Of a DNA stretch of 64,000 nucleotides, positions 19,219 through 28,340 are shown piece by piece; positions within the stretch are counted from its first letter, which is position 1, and every line of letters begins with the position of its first letter. This DNA comes from Neobacillus soli NBRC 102451. Lineage in GTDB: Bacteria > Bacillota > Bacilli > Bacillales > Cytobacillaceae. Position numbers and translations under genes: made by a program. The notes under the pieces are model-generated. The model did no database searches. It saw only the letters and a program-made list of their open reading frames with translations, and had not been told where the DNA came from. The stretch covers positions 50,803 to 114,802 of the forward strand of contig NZ_BCVI01000040.1 in NCBI RefSeq assembly GCF_001591665.1. Reading direction: 5' to 3'.

Positions 19219-19521
19219 ATGAACCAAAAACAATGGATGTCATTGCTTGGCTTGGCCAATCGAGCACGCAAAATCATATCTGGTGAGGAGCTAACCGTGA
19301 AGCAGATTCAAAGCGGGAAAGCGCGCCTCATTTTATTATCCGCAGATGCTTCTGCAAATACGACAAAAAAGATTACAGATAAATGTAATTCGTATGAGGT
19401 TCCATATAAACTTGTGGAAAATCGTCATCTTCTTGGTCAAGCAATTGGCAAGGAAGCCCGCGTTGTTGTAGCTATTCTGGATGATGGATTCGCCAAAAAA
19501 CTGGTAACGTTGCTCGATTAA
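19219..19521 (+). CDS. ylxQ: L7Ae-family K-turn RNA-binding protein YlxQ
   Basis: 100 residues, L7Ae/L30e fold. Family members bind kink-turn RNA; B. subtilis YlxQ is non-essential and its in vivo target is not settled. The N-terminal [16 protein letters not shown] and central [20 protein letters not shown] motifs are diagnostic. The ATG at 19219 is rather far (14 bases) from AAGGAG at the end of ylxR; the family N-terminus (Met-x-x-x-x-Trp before LLGLANRA) supports this start. Located between ylxR and infB, 8 bases after ylxR. Confidence 0.93.
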   Translation: MNQKQWMSLLGLANRARKIISGEELTVKQIQSGKARLILLSADASANTTKKITDKCNSYEVPYKLVENRHLLGQAIGKEARVVVAILDDGFAKKLVTLLD

Positions 19522-19540
19522 ATCTAGCGGGGGTGAAAAG

Positions 19541-21832
19541 ATGAGTAAAATACGTGTATATGAATATGCAAAAAAGCACAACATTTCAAGTAAAGAAATC
19601 ATCACAAAATTAAAAGAAATGAATATAGAGGTTTCTAACCATATGGCAACAATTGAAGATTCAGAAGTTAAAAAACTTGACGCTACCTACAACAAAAAAG
19701 AAAACAGCACACCACAGCAAAAACAAGGGAATGGGCAACAAAATCGCTCGAACGCGCGTCCTGCCCAGCAACGTCCAGCTAATTCAGGGCAAAAGCCACA
19801 AACGCAGACGAAAGCAACACCTAAAGCATTTGAGGAAGCGGCTGATAAAACTGCTGCTCCAAGCAAGGTAAAAGTAGTCTCTCCGCCAAAAACGGCTGAA
19901 GGGAAAAAACAAAATCAGCAAAATCAATCAAAAGAAAATAAAGTCTTCAGCAATGCTGATAAAGCTAAGGCCAAGCCTTATAATAACAACCAGAATCGTA
20001 ATAATAATTTTAATAAAAAGAAGAAGGCTCATACGCCAGTTCAGCAAGCACAGCCGCAAAAGCGGAAAGAGAGAGAGCTTCCCGCTAAAATTACCTATAG
20101 TGAATCACTAACGGTTGGAGAACTAGCTAAAAAGATCTATCGCGAGCCTTCAGAAATTATTAAAAAGCTTTTTTTACTTGGTGTGATGGCAACCATAAAT
20201 CAAGTTTTAGATAAAGATGCGATTGAATTGATTGCTGGTGAGTATGGGGTAGAGGTTGAAGAGGAAATCAAGATCGATACAACGGACCTTGAAGTTTATT
20301 TTACAGAAGATGCTGCTGAATCCCAAGTGGAACGACCATCTGTTGTTACCATCATGGGTCACGTTGACCACGGTAAAACAACCCTTTTAGACTCAATTAG
20401 AAACACAAAGGTAACCGAAGGCGAAGCTGGAGGAATCACACAGCATATCGGGGCCTATCAAGTAGTTGAAAATGGGAAGAAAATAACTTTCCTTGATACA
20501 CCTGGACATGCTGCCTTCACAACAATGCGTGCCCGCGGTGCAAAAATTACCGATATTACCATACTAGTTGTTGCTGCAGATGACGGTGTCATGCCGCAAA
20601 CGGTTGAAGCGATTAACCATGCCAAAGCTGCTGAAGTACCAATTATTGTCGCGGTAAATAAAATGGATAAAGAAGCGGCAAATTCAGATCGTGTAATGCA
20701 GGAATTAACCGAACATGGATTAGTAGCAGAAGCCTGGGGCGGTGAAACAATCTTTGTACCACTTTCCGCTAAAACAGGTGAAGGAATTGATAATCTGCTT
20801 GAAATGATTCTTCTCGTTGGTGAAGTAGAGGAATACAAAGCTAATCCGCAACGGAAAGCTGTTGGGACAGTAATTGAAGCGCAGCTAGACAAAGGGCGTG
20901 GATCTGTTGCCACGTTATTAGTTCAAAACGGAACTTTAAAAATAGGCGATCCAATCGTTGTCGGAAACACGTTTGGACGTGTCCGTGCAATGGTAAATGA
21001 TAAAGGCCGCCGCGTAAAAGAAGCGGGACCATCGACACCTGTTGAAATTACTGGACTAAGCGATGTGCCACAGGCTGGAGACCGTTTTGTTGTCTTTGAT
21101 GACGAAAAGACAGCTCGTCAGGTAGGAGAAGCACGTGCCCAAACGGCATTGGTGGCCCAGCGTGGTGAAAAATCAATCGTCAGTCTTGAAACACTATTTG
21201 ATCAGTTGAAGCTAGGTGAAATGAAGGATCTAAACATCATTCTTAAAGCTGATGTTCAAGGTTCAGCTGAAGCCGTAGCAGCTTCTCTGAAGAAAATCGA
21301 CGTACAGGGTGTTAATATAAAAATTATTCATAGTGGTGCAGGCGCGATTAATGAGTCTGATATTAGTCTTGCTGCTGCTTCGAATGCAATTGTCATTGGC
21401 TTTAACGTTCGTCCGGATGTAAATGCGAAGCGTGCTGCAGAAGCCGAGAAAGTAGACGTTCGTCTACACCGTATTATATATAAAGTGATCGAAGAGATTG
21501 AAGCAGCAATGAAAGGTATGCTTGACCCCGAATTCCAAGAAAAAGTTATCGGTCAAGCTGAAATTCGCCAAACCTTTAAGGTTTCAAAAGTTGGCACGAT
21601 TGCCGGCTCTTATGTAACGGATGGTAAAATTACCCGCGACAGCGGAATTCGTTTAATTCGTAACGGTATTGTTACTTTTGAAGGTCAAATCGATGACTTA
21701 AAACGATTTAAAGATGATGTAAAAGAAGTGGCGCAAGGTTATGAATGTGGAATAACTATTAAAAACTTTAACGATGTTAAAGAAGGAGATATCATTGAAG
21801 CATTCGTAATGGAAGAAATTGAACGTAAATGA
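19541..21832 (+). CDS. infB: Translation initiation factor IF-2
   Basis: 763 residues, slightly longer than B. subtilis IF-2. GTPase that places fMet-tRNA in the P site and promotes subunit joining. The N-terminus has the small IF2-N fold (about 1-55) and a long low-complexity linker rich in Q, N, K and P (about 60-190), then a second IF2-N-like fold. The G domain begins with GHVDHGKT at residues 273-280, followed by DTPGHAAF and NKMDKEAA. Domains II to IV follow, ending with the fMet-tRNA-binding barrel ([22 protein letters not shown]). The linker accounts for the length difference. Confidence 0.98.
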   Translation: MSKIRVYEYAKKHNISSKEIITKLKEMNIEVSNHMATIEDSEVKKLDATYNKKENSTPQQKQGNGQQNRSNARPAQQRPANSGQKPQTQTKATPKAFEEAADKTAAPSKVKVVSPPKTAEGKKQNQQNQSKENKVFSNADKAKAKPYNNNQNRNNNFNKKKKAHTPVQQAQPQKRKERELPAKITYSESLTVGELAKKIYREPSEIIKKLFLLGVMATINQVLDKDAIELIAGEYGVEVEEEIKIDTTDLEVYFTEDAAESQVERPSVVTIMGHVDHGKTTLLDSIRNTKVTEGEAGGITQHIGAYQVVENGKKITFLDTPGHAAFTTMRARGAKITDITILVVAADDGVMPQTVEAINHAKAAEVPIIVAVNKMDKEAANSDRVMQELTEHGLVAEAWGGETIFVPLSAKTGEGIDNLLEMILLVGEVEEYKANPQRKAVGTVIEAQLDKGRGSVATLLVQNGTLKIGDPIVVGNTFGRVRAMVNDKGRRVKEAGPSTPVEITGLSDVPQAGDRFVVFDDEKTARQVGEARAQTALVAQRGEKSIVSLETLFDQLKLGEMKDLNIILKADVQGSAEAVAASLKKIDVQGVNIKIIHSGAGAINESDISLAAASNAIVIGFNVRPDVNAKRAAEAEKVDVRLHRIIYKVIEEIEAAMKGMLDPEFQEKVIGQAEIRQTFKVSKVGTIAGSYVTDGKITRDSGIRLIRNGIVTFEGQIDDLKRFKDDVKEVAQGYECGITIKNFNDVKEGDIIEAFVMEEIERK

Positions 21833-21889
21833 TCTCAGTTCTTTCTATTTGTGGAAGTCTCCGCAAATAGAAAGAACGATCACCGAGAT
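21832..21889 (+). repeat. Long hairpin between infB and rbfA, in place of ylxP
   Basis: Perfect 14-bp arms GTTCTTTCTATTTG (21838-21851) and CAAATAGAAAGAAC (21864-21877); the loop-side bases can pair further (GTGGA with TCCGC), and outer ATCTC (21832-21836) can pair with GAGAT (21885-21889). It starts at the infB stop codon. No T run follows, so it is not a canonical terminator; mRNA processing or protection is more likely. Confidence 0.65.
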
Positions 21890-21919
21890 TGAATGGCTTT
21901 AAATAAAGAGGTGAATGTG

Positions 21920-22291
21920 ATGAGCCACAGAGCAAATCGTGTTAGTGAACAAATGAAAAAAGAACTGGGTGACATCATCAGTCGTAAAATCAAAGATCCC
22001 CGGATTGGTTTTGTGACAGTTACTGACGTTGAAGTAACTGGTGATCTACAGCAAGCCAAAGTTTATATTTCCGTTCTAGGTGATGAAGAGCAAAGAGAAA
22101 ATACGTTAAAAGGTCTAGCTAAAGCAAAAGGGTTCATTCGGACTGAAATTGGCCATCGTATTCGTCTCCGTAAAACGCCGGAAATCATCTTTGAATGGGA
22201 TGAATCAATCGATTACGGACATCGAATTGATACACTTCTTCATCAATTGCAATCGGATGAGAAACCGGTGGAGAAGAAGGAAGAAGAGTAA
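21920..22291 (+). CDS. rbfA: 30S ribosome-binding factor RbfA
   Basis: 123 residues. RbfA is a single KH-fold protein that binds immature 30S subunits and helps mature the 16S 5' end, important in the cold. The start [28 protein letters not shown] and the [22 protein letters not shown] block are diagnostic. The frame opens at 21893, but ATG at 21920 follows AGAGGTGA with good spacing (a GTG one codon earlier is possible). infB lies 87 bases upstream with a large hairpin between; in B. subtilis ylxP occupies that place. The stop codon runs into a perfect terminator. Confidence 0.96.
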   Translation: MSHRANRVSEQMKKELGDIISRKIKDPRIGFVTVTDVEVTGDLQQAKVYISVLGDEEQRENTLKGLAKAKGFIRTEIGHRIRLRKTPEIIFEWDESIDYGHRIDTLLHQLQSDEKPVEKKEEE

Positions 22292-22321
22292 ATGGATAGA
22301 CAATTGTCTATCCATTTTTTT
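22291..22321 (+). terminator. Terminator between rbfA and truB
   Basis: AATGGATAGACAA is followed directly by its perfect complement TTGTCTATCCATT (26-base palindrome, AATT apex) and then a run of T. It begins at the last base of the rbfA stop. A frame opening at 22292 would place the truB start inside this hairpin. Confidence 0.85.
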
Positions 22322-22351
22322 CGAGAAAAAATGGAGAACGGAGCGAATAAG

Positions 22352-23272
22352 GTGGAAGGTATTTTACCATTATTTAAACCAGCAGGGTTGACTTCACATG
22401 ATTGTGTCTTTAAATTAAGAAAGATTTTAAAAACCAAAAAAGTTGGACACACAGGTACACTTGATCCCGATGTCACAGGGGTTCTTCCTATTTGTATTGG
22501 TAAAGCGACGAAGGTTGCCGAATACATAACTGATGCTGGTAAAGCGTACGAAGGTGAAGTAACCATTGGTTATGCAACTACAACGGAAGATGCTTCAGGC
22601 GAAATTGTTGAACAGAAAAGGATTGATCGGACAATTCAACGCGAAGAAATCCTTCAGATTTTTGATTCCTTAACCGGTGAAATTGAACAAACACCTCCAA
22701 TGTTCTCAGCGGTAAAAGTGGGAGGGGTGCGTCTCTATGAGTATGCACGTAAAGGGATTGTAGTTGAGCGGCCTTCTAGAAAGGTTACAATCCATTCAAT
22801 TGAACTTCTAGATGAGAGGGTTGAATTTTCTGGGGAGACGATTAGCTTTCGTTTTAGGGTAAGATGCAGTAAGGGGACCTATATTCGAACTTTAGCCGTC
22901 ATGATTGGTGAAAGCCTTGGATATCCCGCCCATATGTCGGATTTAAAGAGAATTCAATCAGCATCCTTTAAATTGGAGGATTGTTTAACCTTTGATGAGG
23001 TAGAAGCATTGATGAGCGAAGGAACAATCACAACTGTATTAAGGCCTTTAGAAACGGCACTTTCCCATTTGCCGAAATTACTGATTAATGATAAAGTAGC
23101 AGAGAAAGTGAAAAATGGGGCATTATTAGCAATGCCCGAACATCTAAAAAACAGTAACGGACCTATTATCGCTGAAACTATAGATGGACTGGCTCTTGCT
23201 ATTTATGCAAGGCATCCAAACAAGCCAGATCTTCTTAAACCAGTTAAAGTATTGCGAAATAATATAGAATAA
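22352..23272 (+). CDS. truB: tRNA pseudouridine-55 synthase
   Basis: 306 residues from the GTG at 22352. TruB makes pseudouridine 55 in the tRNA T-loop, the neighbour of the TrmFO target U54. The catalytic aspartate lies in VGHTGTLDPD (Asp38 with this start). KTYDA-type strand, GxLTGEIxQTPPxFSAVKVGGxRLYEYAR and the RCSKGTYIRTL motif follow; the C-terminus is a PUA-like domain. Start choice: frames extend to 22292, but that ATG sits in the terminator; GTG 22352 follows CGGAG at 8 bases and aligns with the B. subtilis N-terminus. ATG 22331 is an alternative without a ribosome site. Confidence 0.94.
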   Translation: MEGILPLFKPAGLTSHDCVFKLRKILKTKKVGHTGTLDPDVTGVLPICIGKATKVAEYITDAGKAYEGEVTIGYATTTEDASGEIVEQKRIDRTIQREEILQIFDSLTGEIEQTPPMFSAVKVGGVRLYEYARKGIVVERPSRKVTIHSIELLDERVEFSGETISFRFRVRCSKGTYIRTLAVMIGESLGYPAHMSDLKRIQSASFKLEDCLTFDEVEALMSEGTITTVLRPLETALSHLPKLLINDKVAEKVKNGALLAMPEHLKNSNGPIIAETIDGLALAIYARHPNKPDLLKPVKVLRNNIE

Positions 23273-23301
23273 ACAGGTACGGTATGGAAAAGGTGAGTTT
23301 C

Positions 23302-24240
23302 TTGGAAGTAATAAGGCTTAGTTTCCCACTTAAGATAATGAACAACGAATTTCCGCCCTTGGCTATGGCCCTTGGCTATTTTGACGGCGTCCATAGGGGC
23401 CATCAGCAAGTAATCCTTGAGGCAAAGAGACAGGCGGAGGAAAAAGGTTTACATAGCGCCGTGATGACCTTTGATCCACACCCATCAGTTGTATTAGGAA
23501 AAAATAAGAGGCATGTGCATTATATAACCCCATTAACAGAAAAAGTTCAAATTTTGGAGAGAATAGGAATTGATTACCTGTTTATCATCCAATTTACATT
23601 AGAATTTGCTAACCTTTTACCGCAAGAATTTATTGATGAGTACGTAATCGGGCTTAATGTCCAACACGTTGTCGCTGGATTTGATTTTACTTATGGCAGG
23701 ATGGGAAAAGGAACAATGGAAACACTGCCCTTCCATTCGAGAGATGTATTTTCTTATTCAGTTGTTCCCAAGTTCACTGAAGGTGACGAAAAGGTTAGTT
23801 CTACTAGAATTCGCAATCTTCTAACGGATGGAAGAATGGATGAACTTTCATCTCTCTTAGGCCGTTTCTATACAACCTCAGGAGTCGTCATCCATGGAGA
23901 TAAACGAGGCAGAACAATTGGATTTCCAACCGCGAACATCGACGTAAATGAGGAGTATATTTTTCCCCCCCTTGGTGTTTACGCAGTCAGAATAAAAATC
24001 GATAGTCAATGGCACAAGGGTGTTTGTAATGTGGGGTTTAAACCTACATTTAATAAGGAAGCATTGCGCGTATCCGTTGAAGTTCATATATTTGACTTCA
24101 ATCAAGACATTTACGGTAAAGATGTGGTCATTGAATGGCATCTTCATTTACGAAAAGAAAAGAAATTCGCAGGGGTCGAAGAACTCGTTACTCAAATTGA
24201 AAAGGATAAGCAAAATGTTATTACTTATTTTAAAAGATAA
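23302..24240 (+). CDS. ribF: Bifunctional riboflavin kinase / FMN adenylyltransferase
   Basis: 312 residues from TTG 23302. Converts riboflavin to FMN and then FAD. The N-terminal adenylyltransferase domain has the nucleotidyltransferase motif LGYFDGVHRGHQ and TFDPHPSVVL, with VSSTRIRNLL closing the ATP site. The C-terminal kinase domain begins near GVVIHGDKRGRTIGFPTAN. The frame opens at ATG 23284, but TTG 23302 has AAAGGTGAG at 7-8 bases and matches the family N-terminal length; this is a judgement. It follows truB by 29 bases, the standard truB-ribF-rpsO order. In B. subtilis this is ribC. Confidence 0.94.
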   Translation: MEVIRLSFPLKIMNNEFPPLAMALGYFDGVHRGHQQVILEAKRQAEEKGLHSAVMTFDPHPSVVLGKNKRHVHYITPLTEKVQILERIGIDYLFIIQFTLEFANLLPQEFIDEYVIGLNVQHVVAGFDFTYGRMGKGTMETLPFHSRDVFSYSVVPKFTEGDEKVSSTRIRNLLTDGRMDELSSLLGRFYTTSGVVIHGDKRGRTIGFPTANIDVNEEYIFPPLGVYAVRIKIDSQWHKGVCNVGFKPTFNKEALRVSVEVHIFDFNQDIYGKDVVIEWHLHLRKEKKFAGVEELVTQIEKDKQNVITYFKR

Positions 24241-24256
24241 GAGAGTATTTTGAGAA

Positions 24257-24367
24257 TTGTCTAGCTCCAGCGCCCTAGCGGCTAGTGTCCTTCGTTCTCC
24301 GTGTTTCCTTTATCTCAGTTGGAGCGCTCCAGGCCATACGCCGCTGAACTGGGAGCTTGCACTTTTC
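24257..24367 (-). repeat. Interspersed intergenic repeat, long copy
   Basis: Read on + it begins TTGTCTAGCTCCAGCGCC and ends TTGCACTTTTC; read on - it begins GAAAAGTGCAAGC and ends GGCGCTGGAGCTAGACAA. This head-and-tail pattern is the same family as the degenerate copies at 11236 and 30039, and its tail recurs at 24881. An internal GGAGCGCTCC palindrome is present. Confidence 0.6.
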
Positions 24368-24448
24368 TTATAAAGAATCGACAATCTTCATGATGCCGGT
24401 TGTTAATAGGAGTTTTTCCTACAATAAAAGTAGGTATTAACTTGCTTT

Positions 24449-24476
24449 TTGACGTAAAAAGTTGTATCCTTATTAA
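24449..24476 (+). promoter_or_regulatory. SigA-like promoter for rpsO
   Basis: TTGACG (24449-24454), 16-base spacer, TATTAA (24471-24476), about 90 bases before the rpsO start. Confidence 0.5.
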
Positions 24477-24566
24477 CGTATTAAAAAATAACCTATACTT
24501 GGCAAGACGAATCACCAACGTTTGCTCGGTACCAGGGGATTTGTAAATTTTAGGAGGTGAATCCGG

Positions 24567-24836
24567 ATGGCAATCACTCAAGAACGTAAAAATGAACTGA
24601 TCTCTGAGTATAAAACTCATGAGAGCGACACTGGATCTGCAGAAGTTCAAATCGCTGTCCTTACTGAATCAATCAACAATTTGAACGAGCACTTACGTAC
24701 TCATAAGAAAGATCACCACTCACGTCGCGGTCTTTTGAAAATGGTTGGTAAACGTCGTAATCTTTTAACATTCTTACGTAACAAAGATGTTCAACGTTAC
24801 CGTGTGTTAATTAATAAGCTTGGTCTACGTCGTTAG
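24567..24836 (+). CDS. rpsO: 30S ribosomal protein S15
   Basis: 89 residues, the universal S15 length. Primary binding protein of the 16S central domain and part of the B4 intersubunit bridge. The four-helix sequence is clear: [27 protein letters not shown], then [19 protein letters not shown] and the [13 protein letters not shown] end. The ATG follows a strong AGGAGGTGA site. S15 autoregulates through its leader in several bacteria; the leader here may do so, but that is not shown. A terminator follows and pnp comes next, as in most bacteria. Confidence 0.98.
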   Translation: MAITQERKNELISEYKTHESDTGSAEVQIAVLTESINNLNEHLRTHKKDHHSRRGLLKMVGKRRNLLTFLRNKDVQRYRVLINKLGLRR

Positions 24837-24843
24837 TTTAAAG

Positions 24844-24867
24844 AAGCGGGATTTATCCCGCTTTTTT
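24844..24867 (+). terminator. Terminator after rpsO
   Basis: AAGCGGG / CCCGCTT with ATTTAT loop and six T. Confidence 0.85.
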
Positions 24868-24880
24868 GTTAGGTTAAAAA

Positions 24881-24897
24881 GGCGCTGACGCTAGACA
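24881..24897 (-). repeat. Fragment of the interspersed repeat
   Basis: GGCGCTGACGCTAGACA resembles the tail (GGCGCTGGAGCTAGACA) of the long copy at 24257-24367 read on the minus strand, with two mismatches. It stands just after the rpsO terminator, so rpsO is flanked by pieces of the element. Confidence 0.4.
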
Positions 24898-25038
24898 AAA
24901 CGAAAATTTTTTATACATATTTTTAAGTCGGAACTTATTTGTGCATACTATAAGTGATTTGAATTTATACAATAAGCTTTTAAAGCTTTTTTTATATTTT
25001 AAAGATTTAGTAAGATTTAGATAGAGAGGGGTAAAAAA

Positions 25039-27156
25039 ATGGAACATACGAAACATGAATATTCTATGGATTGGGCAGGTCGTAAGTTAACCGTTGAAAT
25101 TGGCCAACTAGCTAAACAAGCAAACGGTGCGGTTATGGTACGTTATGGTGATACAGCCGTATTAAGTACAGCAACTGCTTCAAAAGAACCAAAAAATTTA
25201 GACTTCTTTCCATTAACAGTTAACTATGAAGAACGGTTGTATGCTGTTGGTAAAATTCCTGGCGGCTTTATTAAACGTGAGGGCCGACCTAGTGAAAAGG
25301 CAATTTTAGCAAGCCGTCTGATTGACAGACCGATTCGCCCGCTTTTTGCTGATGGTTTCCGCAATGATGTTCAAGTCATTAGTATTGTTATGAGTGTGGA
25401 TCAAAATTGTTCCTCGGAAATGGCTGCTATGTTCGGTTCTTCCTTGGCTTTATCTACTTCAGATATTCCGTTTGAAGGGCCAATTGCTGGTGTTGTTGTT
25501 GGACGGGTAAACAATGAGTTTGTTATCAATCCAACAGTTGAACAAGCTGAAAAAAGTGATATCCACTTAACCGTTGCTGGTACAAAGGATGCAATCAACA
25601 TGGTTGAGGCAGGTGCCCTTGAGGTGCCAGAGGAAACAATGCTTGAAGCCATTATGTTTGGTCATGATGAAATCAAAAGTTTAATTGAATTCCAAGAGAA
25701 AATTGTCACCGAGATTGGTAAGCAAAAAAGAGAAATTAATCTATATGAGATTGATTTAGGGCTTGAGGCCGCAGTAAGAGAAATGTGTGAAGCTGATATG
25801 GTAAATGCCATTCAGGTTCAAGAGAAGCATGCCCGCGAAGATGCAATTAAAGAAGTGAAAAATCGCGTGATTGCAAGCTACGAAGAACAAGAAGCAACTG
25901 CGGATGATATGAAACAAGTGAAGCAAATTTTGGACAAGATTGTTAAAGGTGAGGTTCGCCGCTTAATTACAGTTGAGAAGGTTCGTCCGGATGGCCGGAA
26001 AATTGATGAAATCCGTCCGTTATCTTCCCAAGTAAGTATTTTGCCTCGTACTCATGGTTCAGGATTATTTACACGTGGACAAACACAGGCCTTAAGTATT
26101 TGTACCCTTGGGGCAATGGGTGATGTACAGATTCTGGATGGACTAGGAATTGAGGAAGAAAAACGGTTTATGCATCATTATAACTTCCCATTATTCAGTG
26201 TTGGAGAAACAGGTCCGATCCGCGGCCCAGGCCGCCGGGAAATTGGACATGGTGCACTAGGTGAACGTGCTCTTGAACCAATTATTCCATCGGAAAAGGA
26301 TTTTCCTTATACGATTCGTCTAGTCTCTGAGGTACTTGAATCCAATGGTTCAACATCTCAGGCAAGTATTTGTGCAAGTACATTAGCGATGATGGATGCA
26401 GGAGTTCCTATCAAAGCCCCTGTAGCAGGAATTGCGATGGGTCTTGTGAAATCAGGTGAGCATTATACTGTATTATCCGATATTCAAGGGATGGAAGATC
26501 ATCTTGGAGATATGGATTTTAAAGTAGCTGGAACGGCTAAAGGAGTAACAGCCCTGCAAATGGATATTAAAATCGAGGGTCTTTCCCGCGAAATTTTAGA
26601 AGAAGCTTTACAGCAGGCAAAAGTAGGAAGAATGCATATCTTAAACTCAATGCTTGCAACCATTTCAGAATCAAGAGCGGAACTTTCTGAATTTGCACCG
26701 AAGATTTTAACAATGACAATCAATCCAGATAAAATCCGTGATGTGATTGGACCGAGCGGAAAACAAATCAATAAGATTATTGAAGAAACTGGTGTTAAGA
26801 TTGATATTGAACAGGATGGTACTGTATTTATTGCCTCTACAAATCAAGAAATGAACCAAAAGGCTAAGAAAATCATTGAAGATCTTGTTCGTGAGGTTGT
26901 AGTAGGTGAAATGTATCTTGGTAAGGTTAAACGAATTGAAAAATTCGGTGCCTTCGTGGAAATTTTTGCCGGTAAAGACGGTCTCGTTCATATTTCCGAA
27001 CTTGCTGAAGAACGAGTTGGTAAAGTGGAGGATGTTGTTAAAATCGGGGATGAGCTTTTAGTAAAAGTAACCGAAATCGACAAACAAGGCCGCGTGAACT
27101 TATCGCGAAAAGCAATTTTGAAAGAACAGCGTGAAAAAGCTGAAGAAAATCAATAA
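25039..27156 (+). CDS. pnp: Polynucleotide phosphorylase
   Basis: 705 residues. Phosphorolytic 3'-5' exoribonuclease, main 3' decay enzyme of B. subtilis and a degradosome partner of RNase Y. Two RNase PH-like domains: the first (about 1-215) with [22 protein letters not shown], the second (about 310-545) with [17 protein letters not shown] and the catalytic-site text [19 protein letters not shown]. An all-helical linker lies between. C-terminal KH domain (about 553-615, [21 protein letters not shown]) and S1 domain (about 620-690, [12 protein letters not shown]). Start ATG after GAGAGGGG. Downstream of rpsO with a 200-base gap; autoregulation through its leader is known elsewhere. Confidence 0.98.
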   Translation: MEHTKHEYSMDWAGRKLTVEIGQLAKQANGAVMVRYGDTAVLSTATASKEPKNLDFFPLTVNYEERLYAVGKIPGGFIKREGRPSEKAILASRLIDRPIRPLFADGFRNDVQVISIVMSVDQNCSSEMAAMFGSSLALSTSDIPFEGPIAGVVVGRVNNEFVINPTVEQAEKSDIHLTVAGTKDAINMVEAGALEVPEETMLEAIMFGHDEIKSLIEFQEKIVTEIGKQKREINLYEIDLGLEAAVREMCEADMVNAIQVQEKHAREDAIKEVKNRVIASYEEQEATADDMKQVKQILDKIVKGEVRRLITVEKVRPDGRKIDEIRPLSSQVSILPRTHGSGLFTRGQTQALSICTLGAMGDVQILDGLGIEEEKRFMHHYNFPLFSVGETGPIRGPGRREIGHGALGERALEPIIPSEKDFPYTIRLVSEVLESNGSTSQASICASTLAMMDAGVPIKAPVAGIAMGLVKSGEHYTVLSDIQGMEDHLGDMDFKVAGTAKGVTALQMDIKIEGLSREILEEALQQAKVGRMHILNSMLATISESRAELSEFAPKILTMTINPDKIRDVIGPSGKQINKIIEETGVKIDIEQDGTVFIASTNQEMNQKAKKIIEDLVREVVVGEMYLGKVKRIEKFGAFVEIFAGKDGLVHISELAEERVGKVEDVVKIGDELLVKVTEIDKQGRVNLSRKAILKEQREKAEENQ

Positions 27157-27175
27157 TATTTGAGTTTATACTAAT

Positions 27176-27205
27176 AAAAAAGTCAGGGGGGTCCCTGGCT
27201 TTTTC
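27176..27205 (+). terminator. Terminator after pnp
   Basis: AAAAAGTCAGGG pairs with CCCTGGCTTTTT across a GGGT loop (one G-U pair), ending in T. Confidence 0.8.
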
Positions 27206-27294
27206 TATGTGAACATGTATTCCATAAGCTTTAGTCTTTCCATGTTCTACCTTGTCCTTCACATACATAATCTGTATGAAAGGGGGAAAGGTAG

Positions 27295-28242
27295 ATGAAA
27301 AAGGTTTCAATTTTTATCATAATTTGTTTGACTGCATGGATCACAGTGAGCAATCCAATTGTGAATAAATACGTGGCCTCATTAAAAGAATCTGCTCTTC
27401 CGGCAGTGAAGCAATCGGATCCACTATATCAACGTATTATAAAAAATGCCTCTACATATGAAATACCACCTTCTGAAGCGACCGTAGACAGGGTCTGGAA
27501 GGCCATTCCCGGATATAACGGGCTGAAGGTTGATATTACCGCCTCATATAAAAATATGAAAAAAAAAGGCATCTATGATGAAAAGAAACTAGTGTTTTTC
27601 CAGACGAAACCAAAGGTTCATCTCCAGGATTTGCCGCCATCACCCATTTATAAAGGTCATCCAGATAAACCGATGGTAACACTAATTATTAATGTGGCAT
27701 GGGGGAATGAATATTTATCTGATATGCTTGAAACCCTAAAAAGGCATAGTGTATCTGCTAGCTTTTTTCTAGAAGGTAATTGGGTCAAAAAGAATCCAGA
27801 GCTTGCAAAGTTGATTGTCAGTGCAGGACATGAGGTTGGAAATCATTCTTATTCACATCCAGATATGAAAAAGCTGACAGCCACCCAGGCTAGGGAGCAA
27901 ATCCAGAAAACCAACGAAGTAATCGAAGCAGCAACAGGTAAGAAGTGTGCATGGTTTGCACCGCCTAGTGGCAGCTACCGGGATGAGACAATAAGGATTG
28001 CCGCTCAATTAAATATGAAGACAGTTATGTGGACAGTTGATACAGTTGATTGGAGAAAGCCTGCACCTGAAAGGCTCATAGAGCGCGTGATGACAAAAAT
28101 TGATAAAGGTTCTATCGTACTTATGCATCCAACTGATTCAACGGCAAAATCCCTCGACCGCTTAATTACTTTAATCGAACAGAAAAATTTTAAAATAGGT
28201 ACACTTTCTGAATTAATGAGCGAAGAAAGAATTATGGAATAA
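27295..28242 (+). CDS. ylxY: Sporulation-associated polysaccharide deacetylase-like protein YlxY
   Basis: 315 residues. NodB-fold carbohydrate esterase homologue of the YlxY family restricted to spore formers. Residues 4-20 are a signal anchor or signal peptide, so the protein is outside the membrane. The NodB domain covers about 125-305. The second metal motif HSYSHP (residues 184-189) and the WFAPPSGSYRDE motif are present. The first motif, normally T-F-D-D-G, reads NVAWGNE (133-139), so the catalytic/metal aspartates are missing (see findings). Strong ribosome site AAAGGGGGAAAGG. It has a terminator before it and no terminator after it; mlpA follows at about 100 bases. Confidence 0.92.
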   Translation: MKKVSIFIIICLTAWITVSNPIVNKYVASLKESALPAVKQSDPLYQRIIKNASTYEIPPSEATVDRVWKAIPGYNGLKVDITASYKNMKKKGIYDEKKLVFFQTKPKVHLQDLPPSPIYKGHPDKPMVTLIINVAWGNEYLSDMLETLKRHSVSASFFLEGNWVKKNPELAKLIVSAGHEVGNHSYSHPDMKKLTATQAREQIQKTNEVIEAATGKKCAWFAPPSGSYRDETIRIAAQLNMKTVMWTVDTVDWRKPAPERLIERVMTKIDKGSIVLMHPTDSTAKSLDRLITLIEQKNFKIGTLSELMSEERIME

Positions 28243-28268
28243 TAATTTGATAAAAATATATCAGAAAA

Positions 28269-28298
28269 TTGGTGAAAGTCAACTTTTGTAAGTATAAT
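28269..28298 (+). promoter_or_regulatory. Possible SigA promoter for mlpA
   Basis: TTGGTG (28269-28274), 18-base spacer, TATAAT (28293-28298), 43 bases before the mlpA start. Confidence 0.45.
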
Positions 28299-28340
28299 AA
28301 TAAATGGAATAGTAGCATCTGTGTTTAGAGGAGGAAGTCG

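Larger units (their letters stand above)
24241..24566. other. 326-bp ribF-rpsO intergenic region
   Basis: Contains, in order: an interspersed repeat (24257-24367) in minus orientation, a SigA-like promoter (24449-24476), and an rpsO leader of about 85 bases. The leader can form short pairings around the GGTACC segment, but I could not establish a full structure by eye. No coding potential beyond shadows. Confidence 0.6.
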
